From Gallionellaceae bacterium (GTDB taxonomy: Bacteria; Pseudomonadota; Gammaproteobacteria; Burkholderiales; Gallionellaceae): 44,751 nt of DNA. The first letter of the stretch is position 1. Each line of letters begins with the position of its first letter. The notes beneath the pieces were generated by a model. That model saw only the letters and a list, made by a program, of their open reading frames with translations. It was not told the origin of the DNA and did not search any database. The position numbers were made by a program, and so were the translations under genes. Shown here piece after piece: positions 20,556-28,617 of this stretch. The DNA is taken from NCBI GenBank assembly GCA_030834965.1, contig JAUQWW010000005.1, positions 1 through 44,751 of the forward strand, read 5' to 3'.

Positions 20556-21629
20556 ATGACCGAACAAACAACATCTCCGGAGCAAAGCCAGCCAAGTGCG
20601 CCCCCTGTGGCTGCGCCCCGCCATTCAGTGGCGAACTTCATCTCGCGCATGAACATCATGCAAATGACGCTGGCCGTGGTGCTGGTGGTGTTCCTGTGGC
20701 AGTGGTTCGATGCGCATCGCCAGATCAACAGCATGCAGCAGGAACTGGCGCGCCGCCTGGCCGAGATGGACGGCAACAACAAGGCCAACCAGATGCTGGT
20801 TGCACAGGGGCAGGAAGCAACGCGCGAACTGTCCGCCAAGGTGGCGCTGCTGGAAGCGCATTATGCCGAGGCGCAGAACCAGCGTGCGGCGCTGGAGGCG
20901 CTGTACCAGGAATTGTCCGGAAGCCACGACCAGACGGCGCTGGCCGAAGTGGAGCAGATATTGTTGATCGCCGGACAGCAGTTACAGCTTTCAGCCAACG
21001 TGAAGGCCACGCTGATTGCCATGCAGCAGGCCGACGAACGCCTCAAGCGCATGGACAGCGCCGCCCTGAGTGGTTTGCGCAAGGCCATCAGCAACGACAT
21101 GGACAAGCTGCGCGTGCTGCCCACCGTGGATGTGCACGGCATCAATTTCCGTCTTGACAGTCTTATCGCCGCAGTGGACGCGTTGCCGCTGGTGCAGGAT
21201 CTTCGCATCACGCAGAAAGCCGCAGCGGCATCGCCTGCCGCTTCCACAGGGTCCGCTTGGCAGCAGATGCTGCGTGAAATCTGGGGGGAAGCCAAAACAC
21301 TCGTGCGCATCGAGAACACAGAGAAACGCGAGTTACCCTTGCTGTCGCCCACGCAGGCTTTTTTCCTGCGCGAGAACCTGAAGCTGCGCCTGCTTTCGGC
21401 GCGCCTCGCGCTGCTGGCACGCGACGAAACAAGCTTTCGTCATGAGCTGCAAGCGGCGCAGCAGTGGATCGTGCGCTACTTCGACACAAAATCCGCGCAA
21501 GGTGAGCTGGCCGTCACTACCATCCAAAAATTACGCGAATCCAGCATCACCATCGAGCTTCCGGACATCAACGCCAGCCTGGAGGCCGTGCGCAATTACC
21601 GCATTTCGCGCGAGAAGGCGGCGCGATGA
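20556..21629 (+). CDS. hemX: HemX-like membrane protein
   Basis: A 357-residue inner-membrane protein of the proteobacterial HemX family (once annotated as uroporphyrinogen-III C-methyltransferase, though it lacks that enzyme's motifs). A short Pro/Gln-rich cytoplasmic tail precedes one transmembrane helix (about residues 35-52). A coiled coil (about 55-115) and an all-helical periplasmic domain follow, with AEVEQILLIAGQQLQLSANV and FFLRENLKLRLLSARLALLARDE, both typical of HemX. It overlaps hemY by 4 bases. The role in heme synthesis is unproven; it may be a scaffold for late enzymes. Confidence 0.9.
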   Translation: MTEQTTSPEQSQPSAPPVAAPRHSVANFISRMNIMQMTLAVVLVVFLWQWFDAHRQINSMQQELARRLAEMDGNNKANQMLVAQGQEATRELSAKVALLEAHYAEAQNQRAALEALYQELSGSHDQTALAEVEQILLIAGQQLQLSANVKATLIAMQQADERLKRMDSAALSGLRKAISNDMDKLRVLPTVDVHGINFRLDSLIAAVDALPLVQDLRITQKAAAASPAASTGSAWQQMLREIWGEAKTLVRIENTEKRELPLLSPTQAFFLRENLKLRLLSARLALLARDETSFRHELQAAQQWIVRYFDTKSAQGELAVTTIQKLRESSITIELPDINASLEAVRNYRISREKAAR

Positions 21630-22804
21630 AACTGCTGCTGTGGCTGCTGGGGCTGTTCGCGCTGGCCGTCGCGGTGACGCTGGCCGCGCGCAATCCCGGC
21701 TACGTGGTGATATTTTATCCGCCGCAGAAGATCGAAATGTCGCTGACGCTGTTTGTGGCGCTGCTGCTCGCGCTGTTTGTACTCGCCTATCTGGCGTTGC
21801 AGCTGATATCCGCCGCGCTGCGCCTGCCTTCCTATGTGCGCCAGTTCCGCGCCGAACGCGCCAAGGCAAAGGGGCAATCAGCCATGATGGAAGGATTGGG
21901 CGCGTTCTTCGAAGGACGCTACGCGGCAGCCGAACAAGCGGCGGTGCGCGCGATGGAGCTGGGCGAGCAATCGGGGATCAACCCCATAATCGCGGCGCGC
22001 GCCGCACACGAGTTGCGTGAATTCGACAAGCGCGATGCCTACCTGGCGGCGGCCGATGGCAAGACGGTGGGCGATTCCACGATGCGCCTGATGGCTCAAA
22101 CCAAATTCAATCTCGACCAGCACCAGCCGCAGTCCGCGCTGAACTCGCTCCAGGAACTGCGCGAGGCAGGCGTAAAAGGCCATGTTGGCGCACTGCATCT
22201 GGAGCTGAAGGCGCAGCAGCAGGCATGCAACTGGGATGCGGTGCTGGACATCGTGAGCCAGCTGGAAAAACGCAGCGCGATTGATGTAACGGCTGCTGCG
22301 CAGATGCGCCAGCAGGCATGGCTGGAAAAAATCCGTGCACAACGAATGGATGCGGCGCAGCTGCAGGCAGTGTGGAGAAGCATCCCCGGCGACTTCAAGC
22401 GCCGCGCCAAAATCGCCGCAAGCGCGGCGCGCGCCTTTATTCATCTGGGCGATTGCGCAAGCGCGCAGCAGTTACTTACCGAAAGCCTGGATGCGCAGTG
22501 GGACAGTGAGCTGGTCACACTGTATGGCGACTGTCGTGGCAACAATATTGTGGCGCAGATCGAGCAGGCCGAGCGCTGGCTCAAGCAGCATACGGCTGAT
22601 GCCGGGCTGCTGTTGACGCTGGGCAAGCTGTGCCTGCATCAGCAGTTGTGGGGCAAGGCGCAGAGCTATCTGGAAGCCAGCATCAGCGTGGCGCCCAGCC
22701 GTGCAGCTTATACTGCGCTGGGGCAATTGATGGAAAAATTGCAGAAGCCGGACGAGGCGTTCAAGCATTATCAGAAGGCGATGGAGCTGGCGCAGGAAAG
22801 TTGA
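21626..22804 (+). CDS. hemY: HemY-like TPR membrane protein
   Basis: A 392-residue protein with two N-terminal transmembrane helices (about 2-20 and 40-62), typical of proteobacterial HemY, which is not the Bacillus protoporphyrinogen oxidase of the same name. RNPGYVVIFYPPQKIEMSL lies between the helices. The rest is helical with TPR-like repeats (for example RAAYTALGQLMEKLQKPDEA). Its ATG overlaps the hemX stop by 4 bases, so translation is coupled. It converges on lgt with an 8-base gap. The biochemical function is not established; it travels with hemC, hemD and hemX. Confidence 0.9.
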   Translation: MKLLLWLLGLFALAVAVTLAARNPGYVVIFYPPQKIEMSLTLFVALLLALFVLAYLALQLISAALRLPSYVRQFRAERAKAKGQSAMMEGLGAFFEGRYAAAEQAAVRAMELGEQSGINPIIAARAAHELREFDKRDAYLAAADGKTVGDSTMRLMAQTKFNLDQHQPQSALNSLQELREAGVKGHVGALHLELKAQQQACNWDAVLDIVSQLEKRSAIDVTAAAQMRQQAWLEKIRAQRMDAAQLQAVWRSIPGDFKRRAKIAASAARAFIHLGDCASAQQLLTESLDAQWDSELVTLYGDCRGNNIVAQIEQAERWLKQHTADAGLLLTLGKLCLHQQLWGKAQSYLEASISVAPSRAAYTALGQLMEKLQKPDEAFKHYQKAMELAQES

Positions 22805-22812
22805 GCGTCTTC

Positions 22813-23598
22813 TTAGGAGCTTTTTCTATACGCCCACACCATCATTACCATTCCTGCCGCCACCATCGGCAGGCTGAGCCATTGGCCCATGCTGATGCCG
22901 AAAGTCATCAGGCCGAAGATGCCGTCGTCCGGGTTGCGCGTGAATTCTGCAAGAAAGCGGAAGCTGCCATAGCCGATGAGAAAAAGACCAGATACTGCAC
23001 CTGCGGGGCGCGGTTTTTTCGAGTACAGCCATAGCAGCGCGAAAAGCGCGAGACCTTCCAGCGCGAATTCATAAAGCTGCGAGGGATGGCGCGGCAGGTT
23101 GTCCACGTTCGGGAAGATCATGCCCCAGGGCACATCTGTAGGACGCCCCCACAATTCGGCATTGATGAAATTGCCGATGCGCCCCGCGCCCAGGCCCAAC
23201 GGCACTAGCGGGGCGATGAAATCCATCAGTTGCAGCCACTGAATTCGGCGCTGGCGCGCGAACAGCGCCATTGCCGCAAGCACGCCGAGAAACCCGCCAT
23301 GAAACGACATGCCGCCCTGCCATACGGCAAAAATTTCCAAGGGGTGGGATGCATAGTAACCGGGGTTATAAAACAGCACCTCGCCCAGCCTTCCGCCCAG
23401 CACCACGCCCAGCACACCGTAGAACAGCAGGTCGTCCAGCATCTTGTCGTCCCAGCCGGAACGGCCAAGTGAACGGATGCGTTTCCTGCCCAGCCACATG
23501 AACGCCGCGAAGCCGAGCAGGTACATCAATCCGTACCAATGCACCGCAAGCGGGCCAAGATGGACAGCGACCGGGTCAAATTGAGGGTGGATAAGCAT
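22813..23598 (-). CDS. lgt: Prolipoprotein diacylglyceryl transferase
   Basis: Moves diacylglycerol from phosphatidylglycerol to the lipobox cysteine of prolipoproteins, the first step of lipoprotein maturation in the inner membrane. The 261-residue polytopic protein has the Lgt signature [19 protein letters not shown], the early [23 protein letters not shown] and the RHPSQLYEF segment. At least two lipoproteins with lipobox motifs are encoded in the window. It is divergent from ilvD across 88 bases; the gene is not in an operon here. Confidence 0.96.
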   Translation of the reverse strand: MLIHPQFDPVAVHLGPLAVHWYGLMYLLGFAAFMWLGRKRIRSLGRSGWDDKMLDDLLFYGVLGVVLGGRLGEVLFYNPGYYASHPLEIFAVWQGGMSFHGGFLGVLAAMALFARQRRIQWLQLMDFIAPLVPLGLGAGRIGNFINAELWGRPTDVPWGMIFPNVDNLPRHPSQLYEFALEGLALFALLWLYSKKPRPAGAVSGLFLIGYGSFRFLAEFTRNPDDGIFGLMTFGISMGQWLSLPMVAAGMVMMVWAYRKSS

Positions 23599-23647
23599 TC
23601 TGCCAAGGTGGAAGTTGAGTTAAAATCCATTATACGTGATTCGATTA

Positions 23648-23675
23648 CGCGCCTATCCGGCGCGGTTTTTGTTTT
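23648..23675 (+). terminator. Terminator-like hairpin in the ilvD leader
   Basis: CGCGCC (23648-23653) pairs with GGCGCG (23659-23664) over a 5-base loop, followed by GTTTTTGTTTT. It ends only about 12 bases before the ilvD start codon and touches the GAGGAAA ribosome site. It could be an attenuator; no leader peptide rich in Ile, Leu or Val codons was seen. Confidence 0.55.
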
Positions 23676-23686
23676 GAGGAAATGCC

Positions 23687-25537
23687 ATGCCCGTTTATCG
23701 TTCCCACACCACCACCCGCGGCCGTAATATGGCCGGTGCACGCGCCTTGTGGCGCGCAACCGGCATGAAAGATGCCGATTTTGACAAGCCCATCATCGCC
23801 ATCGCCAATTCATTCACGCAGTTTGTGCCGGGGCATGTGCACCTGAAGGACATGGGGCAACTGGTGGCGCGCGAGATCGAAAAAGCCGGCGGGGTAGCCA
23901 AGGAGTTCAACACCATTGCGGTGGATGACGGCATTGCGATGGGGCACGATGGGATGCTGTATTCGCTGCCCTCGCGCGAGCTTATCGCCGACAGCGTGGA
24001 ATATATGGTCAACGCGCATTGCGCCGATGCGCTGGTGTGCATTTCCAATTGTGACAAGATTACGCCTGGCATGTTGATGGCGGCGATGCGGCTGAATATT
24101 CCGGTGGTGTTCGTTTCCGGTGGGCCGATGGAAGCGGGCAAAGTGACCTGGGGCGGCAAGACCGTCATGCTGGATCTGGTGGATGCAATGGTGTCTGCCG
24201 CCGACGATAAATATAGCGATGCAGAAGTGTCAGAGCTGGAACACTCCGCCTGCCCGACCTGCGGTTCCTGCTCCGGCATGTTCACCGCGAATTCGATGAA
24301 CTGCCTGACCGAGGCGCTGGGCTTGTCACTGCCCGGCAACGGTTCGATGCTGGCCACCCACGCCGACCGCAAGGAGCTGTTCCTGCGCGCCGGGCGCGTG
24401 GTGGTGGATCTGGCGCGGCGCTATTACGAACAGGGTGACGAGAGCGCTCTGCCGCGCAATATTGCTACCAGGCAGGCATTCGAGAACGCGATGAACCTGG
24501 ACATCGCCATGGGTGGATCGACCAACACCGTGCTGCATCTGCTGGCTACTGCACGCGAAGGCGGCGTGGACTTCACCATGCATGACATCGATCGCCTGTC
24601 GCGCCTCGTGCCGCATCTGTCCAAGGTGGCGCCCAGCGAGCAGAAATATCACATGGAAGATGTGCATCGCGCCGGCGGCGTGATGGCCATCCTCGGTGAG
24701 TTGGACCGCGCCGGGCTGCTGCACCGCGATTTGCCCACTGTGTACAGCAAGACCCTGGGCGAGGCGCTGGAAAAATATGACATCATGCGCACCAATGATG
24801 AAGCGGTAAAAACCTTTTTCCGTGCAGCTCCCGGAGGGATTTCCACCACCATCGCATTCTCGCAATCCATGCGCTATCCCACGCTGGATGACGACCGCGC
24901 CAACGGCTGCATTCGCGACAAGGCGCATGCCTATTCGCAGGACGGTGGGCTGGCGGTGCTGCATGGCAACATTGCGGAGAACGGCTGCATCGTCAAGACG
25001 GCCGGAGTGGATGAAAGCATACTCAAGTTCAACGGGCGTGCACGCGTTTTCGAGAGCCAGGACAGTGCGGTGGAGGCCATCCTAGCTGACCGGATCGTGG
25101 CGGGCGACGTGGTGGTGATCCGCTATGAAGGCCCCAAGGGAGGGCCGGGCATGCAGGAGATGCTGTATCCCACCTCGTATCTGAAATCAAAGGACATGGG
25201 CAAAGTGTGCGCGCTGCTCACCGACGGGCGTTTCTCCGGCGGCACTTCAGGTCTGAGCATAGGCCACGTTTCGCCGGAAGCGGCGCAGGGCGGGGCGATA
25301 GGGCTGGTAGAGGAGGGCGACGCCATCGAGATCGACATTCCGAAACGCAGCATCCGCCTGGCTGTTTCCGATGAGGAGCTGGTGCGCCGCCGCGCAGCGA
25401 TGGAAGCCAGAGGCAGGCAGGCGTGGAAACCGCTCAAGCGCGAGCGGCATGTGTCCGCGGCACTGCGCGCCTACGCCGCGATGACCACTTCCGCAGACCA
25501 GGGTGCGGTGCGTGATGTATCGCAGGTGGAACGATAA
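23687..25537 (+). CDS. ilvD: Dihydroxy-acid dehydratase
   Basis: Third step of valine and isoleucine synthesis: dehydrates dihydroxy acids to 2-keto acids, using an Fe-S cluster and Mg2+. The 616-residue protein has cluster cysteines in [11 protein letters not shown] and [19 protein letters not shown], plus [10 protein letters not shown] and the C-terminal [20 protein letters not shown]. It matches the [4Fe-4S] type in length, a cluster sensitive to oxygen and NO. It starts with a good Shine-Dalgarno (GAGGAAA) behind a terminator-like hairpin. The TAA stop overlaps the ATG of the next gene by one base, which is unusual for ilvD. Confidence 0.96.
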   Translation: MPVYRSHTTTRGRNMAGARALWRATGMKDADFDKPIIAIANSFTQFVPGHVHLKDMGQLVAREIEKAGGVAKEFNTIAVDDGIAMGHDGMLYSLPSRELIADSVEYMVNAHCADALVCISNCDKITPGMLMAAMRLNIPVVFVSGGPMEAGKVTWGGKTVMLDLVDAMVSAADDKYSDAEVSELEHSACPTCGSCSGMFTANSMNCLTEALGLSLPGNGSMLATHADRKELFLRAGRVVVDLARRYYEQGDESALPRNIATRQAFENAMNLDIAMGGSTNTVLHLLATAREGGVDFTMHDIDRLSRLVPHLSKVAPSEQKYHMEDVHRAGGVMAILGELDRAGLLHRDLPTVYSKTLGEALEKYDIMRTNDEAVKTFFRAAPGGISTTIAFSQSMRYPTLDDDRANGCIRDKAHAYSQDGGLAVLHGNIAENGCIVKTAGVDESILKFNGRARVFESQDSAVEAILADRIVAGDVVVIRYEGPKGGPGMQEMLYPTSYLKSKDMGKVCALLTDGRFSGGTSGLSIGHVSPEAAQGGAIGLVEEGDAIEIDIPKRSIRLAVSDEELVRRRAAMEARGRQAWKPLKRERHVSAALRAYAAMTTSADQGAVRDVSQVER

Positions 25538-25929
25538 TGCGCCGCTGCGATGCACTTCGTGCGCTGTCCAGCGAGCACCATCATGGGTTGGTTATAACGG
25601 TGAAGGTGAAGCGGGCGATCGGTACGGCGGAGGCGGAACGGGTGTGGCAGGAAGTCCGCGAGCGCTTTGTTACCGAGCTGGAGCCACATTTTCAGGAAGA
25701 GGAAGTGGGTCTCCTCCCCGCGCTGGAACGGGTTGGCGAGACCGAGCTGGTACGGCGCACTCACGCCGATCATGCCGAGCTGCGGCGCATGATCCGTGAA
25801 GGGGGCATGCAGAACATGGCCGATTTTGGTGAATTGTTGTCGCAGCATATCCGCTTCGAGGAGCGCGAGCTGTTCGAAGTGGCGCAGCAAAAAATATCGC
25901 TAGACGACCTGGCTGCACTCATGAAGTAA
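25537..25929 (+). CDS. Hemerythrin-like HHE domain protein
   Basis: A 130-residue all-helical protein of the hemerythrin/HHE cation-binding class. The candidate di-iron ligands are spaced over four helices: SSEHHHGLV (N-terminal His), LEPHFQEEE, RTHADHAEL, and SQHIRFEERELFE. Family members bind O2, NO or iron, and some (YtfE/RIC type) repair Fe-S clusters. The start shares one base with the ilvD stop (TAATG), so the two are translationally coupled. That makes protection or iron supply for the ilvD cluster a reasonable guess. There is no signal peptide, so it is cytoplasmic. The substrate is not known. Confidence 0.82.
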   Translation: MRRCDALRALSSEHHHGLVITVKVKRAIGTAEAERVWQEVRERFVTELEPHFQEEEVGLLPALERVGETELVRRTHADHAELRRMIREGGMQNMADFGELLSQHIRFEERELFEVAQQKISLDDLAALMK

Positions 25930-25963
25930 GCGCTGTTTTTGCACACACTGACATGAGGCGGAC

Positions 25964-26587
25964 ATGCGTGCCATTCTGATAGCCAACCCCAAGGGCGGGA
26001 GCGGAAAAACCACGCTGTCGACCAACATTGCCGGCTATCTGGCGGCACGCGGCCAGCGTGTCCTGATGCTCGATCTCGACCGGCAGAAGTCTGCCGAACA
26101 ATGGCTGGCCAGCCGCCCTTCCATTTTGCCAAAGATAGGTGTGCTTCGCGCCGCAGCGGGGAAATCTACTGAAGCGGACTGGCTGGTGATCGATTCCCCG
26201 GCCGGCCTTCACGGCAAGAATCTCGAGCATGCGCTGAAGCTGGTGCACAAGGTGATTGTGCCCATTGCGCCATCATTGTTCGATATTCAGGCCAGCCGGG
26301 AATTTCTGGAAACCCTGAGCCAGGAAAAGGCGGTGCGCAAAGGAAAAATTTTCGTCGGTGTGGTCGGGATGCGCATGGCGCCTCGCACCCGTGCTGCGAT
26401 CACGCTGGAGCAATTCATTGCCGGTCTGGACCTGCCTGTTCTGGCCTATCTGCGCGAAACACAGGCTTACGTCAATGCCGCATTCGAGGGCAAAACCCTG
26501 TTCGATCTTCCTCATCATCTGGCCGAGCGTGAGCTGGAGCAGTGGGCTTATTTGCTGAACTGGCTGGAACATGCAACCGATGACTGA
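25964..26587 (+). CDS. ParA/MinD-family ATPase, orphan
   Basis: A 207-residue deviant Walker ATPase: KGGSGKTT (residues 10-17) with the signature lysine, LMLDLDRQKSAEQW for the Walker A' region, and VIDSPAG for Walker B. It is short and has no N-terminal DNA-binding domain, like the small ParA/Soj and cargo-positioning ATPases. No ParB or centromere-like repeat lies next to it, so a partition role is not supported. Positioning of a protein cargo such as a chemoreceptor or carboxysome-like body is possible. The start has GAGGCGG upstream. It lies 34 bases after the hemerythrin-like gene and could be co-transcribed with it. Confidence 0.82.
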   Translation: MRAILIANPKGGSGKTTLSTNIAGYLAARGQRVLMLDLDRQKSAEQWLASRPSILPKIGVLRAAAGKSTEADWLVIDSPAGLHGKNLEHALKLVHKVIVPIAPSLFDIQASREFLETLSQEKAVRKGKIFVGVVGMRMAPRTRAAITLEQFIAGLDLPVLAYLRETQAYVNAAFEGKTLFDLPHHLAERELEQWAYLLNWLEHATDD

Positions 26588-26690
26588 CCCACTGTTGCGG
26601 GGTTGTCTCAGGGCGCCGGTAAAATTTATTCTGTCATCGAGGTAAAGCAGGTCAACCGCTGGCACCTGACAAGCGTTAATCGCTATATTA

Positions 26691-26719
26691 ATTAACTATC
26701 ATGTTAGTTAATTATCATG
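26691..26719. repeat. AT-rich inverted and direct repeat upstream of cytochrome c gene
   Basis: ATTAACTA (26691-26698) and TAGTTAAT (26705-26712) form an 8-bp inverted repeat. TTAACTATCATG and TTAATTATCATG also repeat in direct orientation 16 bases apart. The cluster lies about 40 bases upstream of an FNR-type box and may be part of the same control region. Confidence 0.45.
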
Positions 26720-26752
26720 TGTTAAAAGTACAAGTTTGAATTTAGCCGTCTG

Positions 26753-26766
26753 TTGATTAGAATCAA
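26753..26766 (+). promoter_or_regulatory. Perfect FNR-type box upstream of the small cytochrome c
   Basis: TTGATtagaATCAA matches the FNR consensus TTGATnnnnATCAA at all ten defined positions. Its centre is 72 bases before the start codon of the cytochrome. With a class II layout the -10 would be TATGCC (26789-26794), which is weak. ANR, DNR and similar regulators share this site. Confidence 0.6.
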
Positions 26767-26831
26767 TACGGCTTCATTGCAAAGCGTGTATGCCAATTCG
26801 AAAACTTGATTAAATATATGGGGAGAACTAA

Positions 26832-27158
26832 ATGAAATCCATCATCGCAAGCATGTTCGCAGCAGCAGGTTTGATGGTTGCAGGGGGAGCGGTGGCAGCT
26901 GAAATGCCGGCACTGGCGAAGAAGCATAATTGTACAGCTTGCCATGCAATTGACAAGAAAGTTGTGGGCCCTTCCTGGGAAGATGTTGCCAAGAAGTACA
27001 AGGGCGATGCGAAAGCAGAAGCCAATCTGCTCACCAAGGTGTCCAAGGGTGGCTCCGGTGTGTGGGGCACGATGCCTATGCCGGCAAATGATGCTGCCGG
27101 CACAAAGCAGGATGATATGAAAGAGCTCGTTAAATTTATTATGAGCTTGGCGAAGTAA
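26832..27158 (+). CDS. Small class I cytochrome c (c551/c552 type)
   Basis: A 108-residue precursor. The signal peptide is cleaved after about residue 23 (VAA-EM), giving a periplasmic monoheme protein of about 85 residues. Heme attaches at CTACH (Cys34, Cys37, His38). The likely sixth ligand is Met83 in TMPMPAN. The GPSWEDVAKKY segment is typical of the c551/c552 family. Such proteins carry electrons between the bc1 complex and terminal reductases or oxidases. It has a good Shine-Dalgarno (GGGGAGA), its own terminator and a perfect FNR-type box, so it is a single-gene unit induced probably under low oxygen or NO. An electron partner such as NirK is plausible but unproven. Confidence 0.93.
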   Translation: MKSIIASMFAAAGLMVAGGAVAAEMPALAKKHNCTACHAIDKKVVGPSWEDVAKKYKGDAKAEANLLTKVSKGGSGVWGTMPMPANDAAGTKQDDMKELVKFIMSLAK

Positions 27159-27178
27159 GTTAAGGATCTATTCCTGAA

Positions 27179-27215
27179 ACAGTGGCCGGCGTAAGCCGGC
27201 CACTGTTTTTTTTTT
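27179..27215 (+). terminator. Rho-independent terminator of the small cytochrome c gene
   Basis: A perfect 12-bp stem, ACAGTGGCCGGC with GCCGGCCACTGT, around a GTAA loop, followed by a run of nine or ten T. It lies about 20 bases after the stop codon. Confidence 0.95.
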
Positions 27216-27348
27216 CGATGCGAATTCGTAGCAAGCAGACAGGTATTGCCCTGGCGCCAGAGAGTCGGCACCGAGGGTGTGTAAATTGACAAGCATGGAG
27301 GGGCTGCGGATAATTCGGCATCTTTTTTCCCAGTGCAATAATCCCCCT

Positions 27349-28554
27349 ATGCCGCATAACAAAACATGGTTGCTTCTTGCAGCATTGTGCGCCGCTACGC
27401 TTTCGGCTTGCGGCAAATCAGGGGGGCCGGCTGCCGGTTCCGACACGCCGGTTGCAGGTGCTGCACCGGAGCTGGTCGTGAAAATAGGTGCATCCGCCCC
27501 GCTCACCGGGCCGCAAGCGCACATCGGCAAGGACAACGAGAACGGCACGCGCATGGCGATCGAAGATGCCAACGCCAAGGGCATCACCATAGGTGGCAAG
27601 AAGGTGCGCTTCGAATTGCTTAGTGAAGACGACCAGACCGATCCCAAGACTGCGACCATCGTGGCGCAGAAACTGGTGGATGCAAGAGTGAACGGCGTAA
27701 TCGGACACCTCAATTCAGGCACCACCATTCCCGCATCGCGGATTTACAGCGACAATGGCATCCCGCAGATTTCGCCTTCGGCCACCGCCGTCGGCTACAC
27801 TGCGCAGGGGTTCAAGACGACTTTCCGCGTGATGGCAAATGATGGGCAGCAAGGCAAGGTGCTGGGCGAATTTGCCGCAAAGAACCTGGGCGCAAAGAAA
27901 ATTGCGGTGCTGGACGATCGCACAGCCTACGGGCAGGGATTGGCGGATGAATTCGCCAAGTCCGCGCAGGCCAGCGGTGCGCAAATTGTGGCGCACGAAT
28001 ACACCACCGACAAGGCGGTGGATTTCACTGCAGTGCTGACTTCGATCAAGGGCAAGAAACCGGATCTGGTGTTCTTTGGCGGCATGGATCCGCAGGGTGC
28101 GCCCATGCTCAAGCAGTTGAAGGCGCTGGCCCTCGATGTGAAATTCATGATGGGCGACGGCGGTTACACGCCCAAGCTGATCGACAATGCCGGTGCAGCA
28201 GCGGAAGGCGCTTATGCCTCGCTGCCCGGCGTGCCGCTGGATCAGATGCCGGGCGGCAAGGATTTCTCGCAGCGCTACGAGGCGAAATACAAGCAACCTA
28301 TCCAGTTGTATGCCCCCTATTGCTACGACGCGGTGAACGTTATGATTACCGCGATGCAGCAGGCCGATTCTGCGGAGCCGGCAGAATATTTGCCCATGCT
28401 GGCAAAGATTGCATATGACGGCGTAACTGCAAAAATCACCTTCGACGATAAAGGTGACCTCAAGGGCGGTGCTGTGACGCTGTATCAGGTGCAGCAAGGC
28501 AAGTGGCAGCCGCTGCAAACCATGGGCGGGGAAGCGCTTGCGGAAGCACGCTGA
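27349..28554 (+). CDS. livK: Branched-chain amino acid ABC transporter, substrate-binding lipoprotein
   Basis: A type I periplasmic binding protein of the LivK/LivJ family, about 401 residues. From the chosen ATG a lipoprotein signal peptide with lipobox LSAC (Cys near 20) is at the N-terminus, so it is tethered to the membrane. The mature part begins with VVKIGASAPLTGPQAHIGKDNENGTRMAIEDAN and has the family's hinge segments, for example HLNSGTTIPASRIY and DRTAYGQGLADEF. No strong Shine-Dalgarno precedes this ATG, and an ATG at 27295 is in frame but spoils the signal peptide. It is the first gene of livKHMGF. The ligand may be Leu/Ile/Val, another amino acid, or a urea-like compound. Confidence 0.92.
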   Translation: MPHNKTWLLLAALCAATLSACGKSGGPAAGSDTPVAGAAPELVVKIGASAPLTGPQAHIGKDNENGTRMAIEDANAKGITIGGKKVRFELLSEDDQTDPKTATIVAQKLVDARVNGVIGHLNSGTTIPASRIYSDNGIPQISPSATAVGYTAQGFKTTFRVMANDGQQGKVLGEFAAKNLGAKKIAVLDDRTAYGQGLADEFAKSAQASGAQIVAHEYTTDKAVDFTAVLTSIKGKKPDLVFFGGMDPQGAPMLKQLKALALDVKFMMGDGGYTPKLIDNAGAAAEGAYASLPGVPLDQMPGGKDFSQRYEAKYKQPIQLYAPYCYDAVNVMITAMQQADSAEPAEYLPMLAKIAYDGVTAKITFDDKGDLKGGAVTLYQVQQGKWQPLQTMGGEALAEAR

Positions 28555-28575
28555 TGGAGTGGCACATGCATAACC

Positions 28576-28604
28576 AAAGCGACACGCAATGTGTCGCTTT
28601 TCAT
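28576..28604 (+). terminator. Hairpin with short T-run between livK and livH
   Basis: AAAGCGACAC (28576-28585) pairs perfectly with GTGTCGCTTT (28591-28600) over loop GCAAT, then TCATTTG. It may act as a partial terminator lowering permease expression against the binding protein, or protect the livK mRNA 3' end. A GTG that could be read as a livH start lies within its right arm. Confidence 0.6.
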
Positions 28605-28617
28605 TTGTAGGCAACCT

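Noticed and set aside
25964-26587. Plasmid or chromosome partition locus at the ParA gene
   Set aside because: No ParB gene and no parS-like inverted repeats nearby.
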